A program made the translations under genes and the position numbers. A stretch of 6,284 bases of DNA from DATJFX01 sp035495465. Lineage in GTDB: Bacteria; Patescibacteriota; Doudnabacteria; UBA920; O2-02-FULL-48-8. The stretch lies in NCBI GenBank assembly GCA_035495465.1, contig DATJFX010000014.1, positions 1-6,284 on the forward strand, read 5' to 3'. The stretch's first letter is position 1. Every line of letters starts with the position of its first letter. Positions 4,328 to 6,284 of the stretch are shown piece by piece. Below the pieces are notes generated by a model, which saw only the letters and a program-made list of their open reading frames with translations, was not told where the DNA came from and did no database searches.

Positions 4328-4630
4328 TTATTTTTTTAACTTCGTTTTTAGTACGAATTTTTGCGAAGGGCTTAAGAGTTTATCTTTTCGGTGAACACAA
4401 CCTAACCAACAACAAGGCCTGCGCATCCCCTCTTTAAGCTCAGCAACTGTTCTCTTCATGTGTTCCTCTCGTGTCTTAAGCTGTTGGACCGAAACTGTCC
4501 AGCAGATCCATTCATTACGAGCGAGTGGAGTGAGACTCTCCCAAACTGCCAATGCGGCTTTATCGGCAGAAAGGGCTTTTTGTAGATCTTTGGGTAGAGT
4601 ATGAACTACTCCGCTAGAAATTTTTGCCAT
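4328..4630 (-). CDS. YdeI/OmpD-associated (OmdA-like) small protein
   Basis: A 100-residue protein matching the OmdA-type domain: LPKDLQKALSADKAALAVWESL (12-33), then RNEWICWTVSVQQLKTREEH (38-57) and VAELKEGMRRPCCW (62-75). In the family this is the pattern of a small helical domain with a conserved TR motif and a following basic stretch. The end, RPCCW then GCVHR (71-81), puts three Cys and one His close together (C73, C74, C78, H80), a possible metal or redox site that recurs in the short members of this family. Members have been linked to bacteriocin or envelope-stress tolerance, but the mechanism is unknown. It starts 14 nt after the DUF2914 stop with no clear ribosome site, so it is probably co-transcribed with that gene. 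Confidence 0.8.
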   Translation of the reverse strand: MAKISSGVVHTLPKDLQKALSADKAALAVWESLTPLARNEWICWTVSVQQLKTREEHMKRTVAELKEGMRRPCCWLGCVHRKDKLLSPSQKFVLKTKLKK

Positions 4631-4644
4631 ATTTTTTTAACCGG

Positions 4645-5739
4645 TTATTTATTTTCCTGCACTAGTGGCGGCATTTCAGTGACTATTTCCACGTTAAATT
4701 GATATCGGCCTAAAATCTGTCCACGCGGCGTTTCGGTGTATACTCGCCACTTCCCGCTCTGCATGTTGCTTTTATAAGAATACCCGCGATATCCTTCTTG
4801 CCTGCCCCCTACCAAATGGTAGGACACTTTAGACTTACTAATCCATCTGGTCTGACTCGCATCATAGTATTGCCAGTCCTGGACAATATCGGTATCTAAA
4901 TTTGTGGGTGAATAAATTGAAGTATAAATATACGCTACCTGGTCGGTTGTAAGATGAATAGTGGGAATAAAACTGAACTTCTGCCAGAAGGTTTTGGCCT
5001 CTGCAGTCACGATATAATTATTGCCGTATCGAGAAATATTGTGGTAAATTCCTTCATCGCGGATTGATAGCGGCACAGGTGGAATAAAATTATAGAAATA
5101 AAAAATATTCATGGCTACCAAGATTAAAAAACATACCATTAAAATTCTATATTTGCGACTAATAATACTTGGCGATTTCTGCAAGGCAAACACTAATATC
5201 GCTACTATTAAAAAACTGATCCACCCAGCTGCAATAAATAATCCAATATCAATAGACGTTAAAAAATAAGGCAACGCCACAGCCAAGAGCAAATAACTGG
5301 CAAAATTATACAACCCAAACTGAACAATGGGATTTTCCAAATAATGTTTGTAAATTTCCAGAGCAATGATCAGAATAATGACAAATACAATAAAAGGCCA
5401 ACTGGCAAAAATACTTCCTGAAAACCAATAAAAAATAAACACTCCTCCTATTACTGACCCTAAGGCGAACTGCAAGACTAACGGACAAAATAGCCGCACG
5501 TACCTAAACCATTCCGAGATTTTGCCCATATCATATATGTGCATGAACACAATCGTAATCGTAGCTAAGCCCAGATAACCAAACACCAGATACAGGACAT
5601 CATCAATTGGAATAACCTTGAAGGTGATGTAATGGTAAATAAACCCCCAAATAATCAAAGCCGGCATGAATAAGCTTTCGTATTTAGCATAGAAAGCTTT
5701 GACTTTTTGGTATTGAGTTTGCATCGCTTCACGTAGCAT
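4645..5739 (-). CDS. DUF2914 domain membrane protein
   Basis: A 364-residue protein with about seven membrane helices (roughly 25-45, 47-68, 83-105, 112-130, 143-161, 163-186 and 198-217). A soluble C-terminal domain of about 140 residues follows. That domain has the DUF2914 pattern: QDWQYYDASQTRW (287-299), then YRGYSYKSNMQSGKWRVYTET (317-337) and GQILGRYQFNVEI (340-352). The domain is expected to be a beta-sandwich facing the cell exterior, judged from the helix count; its function is not known. The N-terminal part, WGFIYHYITFKVIPIDDVL, also fits the membrane part of DUF2914 proteins. An alternative start at ATG 5724 would drop five residues; neither start has a strong ribosome site. The start at 5739 follows the reductase stop by 12 nt and the OmdA-like gene follows closely, so the three probably form one transcript. 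Confidence 0.85.
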   Translation of the reverse strand: MLREAMQTQYQKVKAFYAKYESLFMPALIIWGFIYHYITFKVIPIDDVLYLVFGYLGLATITIVFMHIYDMGKISEWFRYVRLFCPLVLQFALGSVIGGVFIFYWFSGSIFASWPFIVFVIILIIALEIYKHYLENPIVQFGLYNFASYLLLAVALPYFLTSIDIGLFIAAGWISFLIVAILVFALQKSPSIISRKYRILMVCFLILVAMNIFYFYNFIPPVPLSIRDEGIYHNISRYGNNYIVTAEAKTFWQKFSFIPTIHLTTDQVAYIYTSIYSPTNLDTDIVQDWQYYDASQTRWISKSKVSYHLVGGRQEGYRGYSYKSNMQSGKWRVYTETPRGQILGRYQFNVEIVTEMPPLVQENK

Positions 5740-5751
5740 CTAAGTTGAAAA

Positions 5752-6284
5752 TTATGCTCCGACTGTGCCGGTTTTTATTTCACCTGCGCGTTTATAATTG
5801 GCTAAGATCACCCCGCTGGGCATAGTTTGGGAGTCTATCAGCTCGAAAGCTGCAGGGATTGTTCCCTCGCCAAATAAACGTTTCCCTGATCCGAGTGTGA
5901 TGGGATAGATTCTCAGTCGCAGTTCATCCACGAGGTCGTTTTTCAAAAGAGTTTGGATCAGCACGCTGCTTCCCCAGACATGAAACACGGGCCCTTCCTC
6001 TTGTTTTAAGGCTTTGATTTTAGCTGCAACATCTTCATTTATAAGAATTGATTCTTCCCAGGAAAGATCGACAGCTTCATCTGACACTACATATTTTTTA
6101 GCTTTATTAAAGGGATCTGCAATAAACCCTTTTTGCTTCGGCCAATACCCAGCCCAGATGTCATACGTTTTCTTACCCAGCAGCAAATCAAATGGTACAC
6201 TCAACTCTTTATTTAAAATGCTGCCAAAAGATTCATCGGAATAAGGGGCCGTCCAGCCGCCGTACTTAAATCCCCCGGAAGTAT
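5752..6284 (-). CDS. Dihydrofolate reductase / RibD C-terminal family protein, N-terminus cut by window edge
   Basis: The reading frame is open to the right edge, so the gene starts outside the window; the TTG at 6204 is not the real start. The visible 176 residues begin TSGGFKYGGWTAPYSDE and continue FDLLLGKKTYDIWAGYWP. The C-terminal NADPH-fold marks are VFHVWGSSVLIQTLLKNDLV and LRLRIYPITLGSGKRLFGEG. This is the subfamily whose proteins start with an IxxFxSLDGVMQAPGGPEED-like segment, so about 25-30 residues are missing. Members resemble RibD reductase and DHFR and probably use NADPH; the substrate is unknown, and a true DHFR role is unlikely. It is the first visible gene of a close-packed group with the DUF2914 and OmdA-like genes. 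Confidence 0.9.
   Translation of the reverse strand, partial: TSGGFKYGGWTAPYSDESFGSILNKELSVPFDLLLGKKTYDIWAGYWPKQKGFIADPFNKAKKYVVSDEAVDLSWEESILINEDVAAKIKALKQEEGPVFHVWGSSVLIQTLLKNDLVDELRLRIYPITLGSGKRLFGEGTIPAAFELIDSQTMPSGVILANYKRAGEIKTGTVGA

Noticed and set aside
6014..6244. Plus-strand open frame opposite the reductase gene
   Set aside because: It is antisense to a well-supported coding region and has no recognisable domain. The same applies to the plus-strand open frames at 1368-1592, 1634-1885 and 4186-4437 and the minus-strand ones at 3992-4225 and 5306-5488.
1..6284. A multi-gene defence or mobile system
   Set aside because: No nuclease-helicase, toxin-antitoxin, reverse transcriptase, transposase or CRISPR signature is present. 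The GIY-YIG domain is the only nuclease besides the repair glycosylase and does not sit in a defence-type operon.

Overview
The window reads as an ordinary bacterial accessory region of about 6.3 kb. It is AT-rich and tightly packed, with nine genes (two cut by the window edges), eight of them on the minus strand. Coding uses the standard code (TGG for Trp; TAA and one TAG as stops). Several genes start without a Shine-Dalgarno sequence. A GIY-YIG domain of the small single-domain type and short GC-rich palindromes at gene starts are also present. Together these suggest a candidate-phyla-radiation (Patescibacteria-like) or other uncultured bacterium. That placement is inference; no phylogenetic marker gene is present.

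Layout from left to right. 1-436: VOC/PhnB-like protein (minus, C-terminus cut off), with a 34-bp palindrome read through in its N-terminus. 504-956: AAC(3)-I-type GNAT acetyltransferase (minus), whose apparent promoter lies partly inside a perfect 11-bp-stem hairpin. 1063-1518: DUF1360 membrane protein (plus), the only plus-strand gene, with a sigma70-like promoter that would start the mRNA at the ATG. 1522-1566: bidirectional terminator. 1573-2046 and 2152-2751: an SRPBCC/AHSA1 protein downstream of an ArsR-type repressor that continues in frame into a GIY-YIG nuclease domain. A 60-bp hairpin lies between these two genes, and a 20-bp perfect palindrome covers the ArsR start codon. 2807-3466: six-helix membrane protein of unknown function. 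3513-4271: Fpg/Nei-type DNA glycosylase of a variant that begins MEGPS and lacks the catalytic Pro2. 4328-4630, 4645-5739 and 5752-6284: a probable three-gene unit, transcribed leftwards, of a DHFR/RibD-C-like reductase (N-terminus cut), a DUF2914 membrane protein and a YdeI/OmpD-associated (OmdA-like) protein.

The genes do not form one pathway. Most are small stand-alone enzymes or stress-type proteins, each with its own promoter. The one clear regulatory circuit is ArsR plus SRPBCC, probably autoregulated through the palindrome. I see no defence system, CRISPR array, tRNA, rRNA or transposase. The points most worth following are the ArsR/GIY-YIG fusion, the GC-rich hairpins at three gene starts (one supplying a -35 element), the exact leaderless spacing at three promoters, and the Pro2-less glycosylase.
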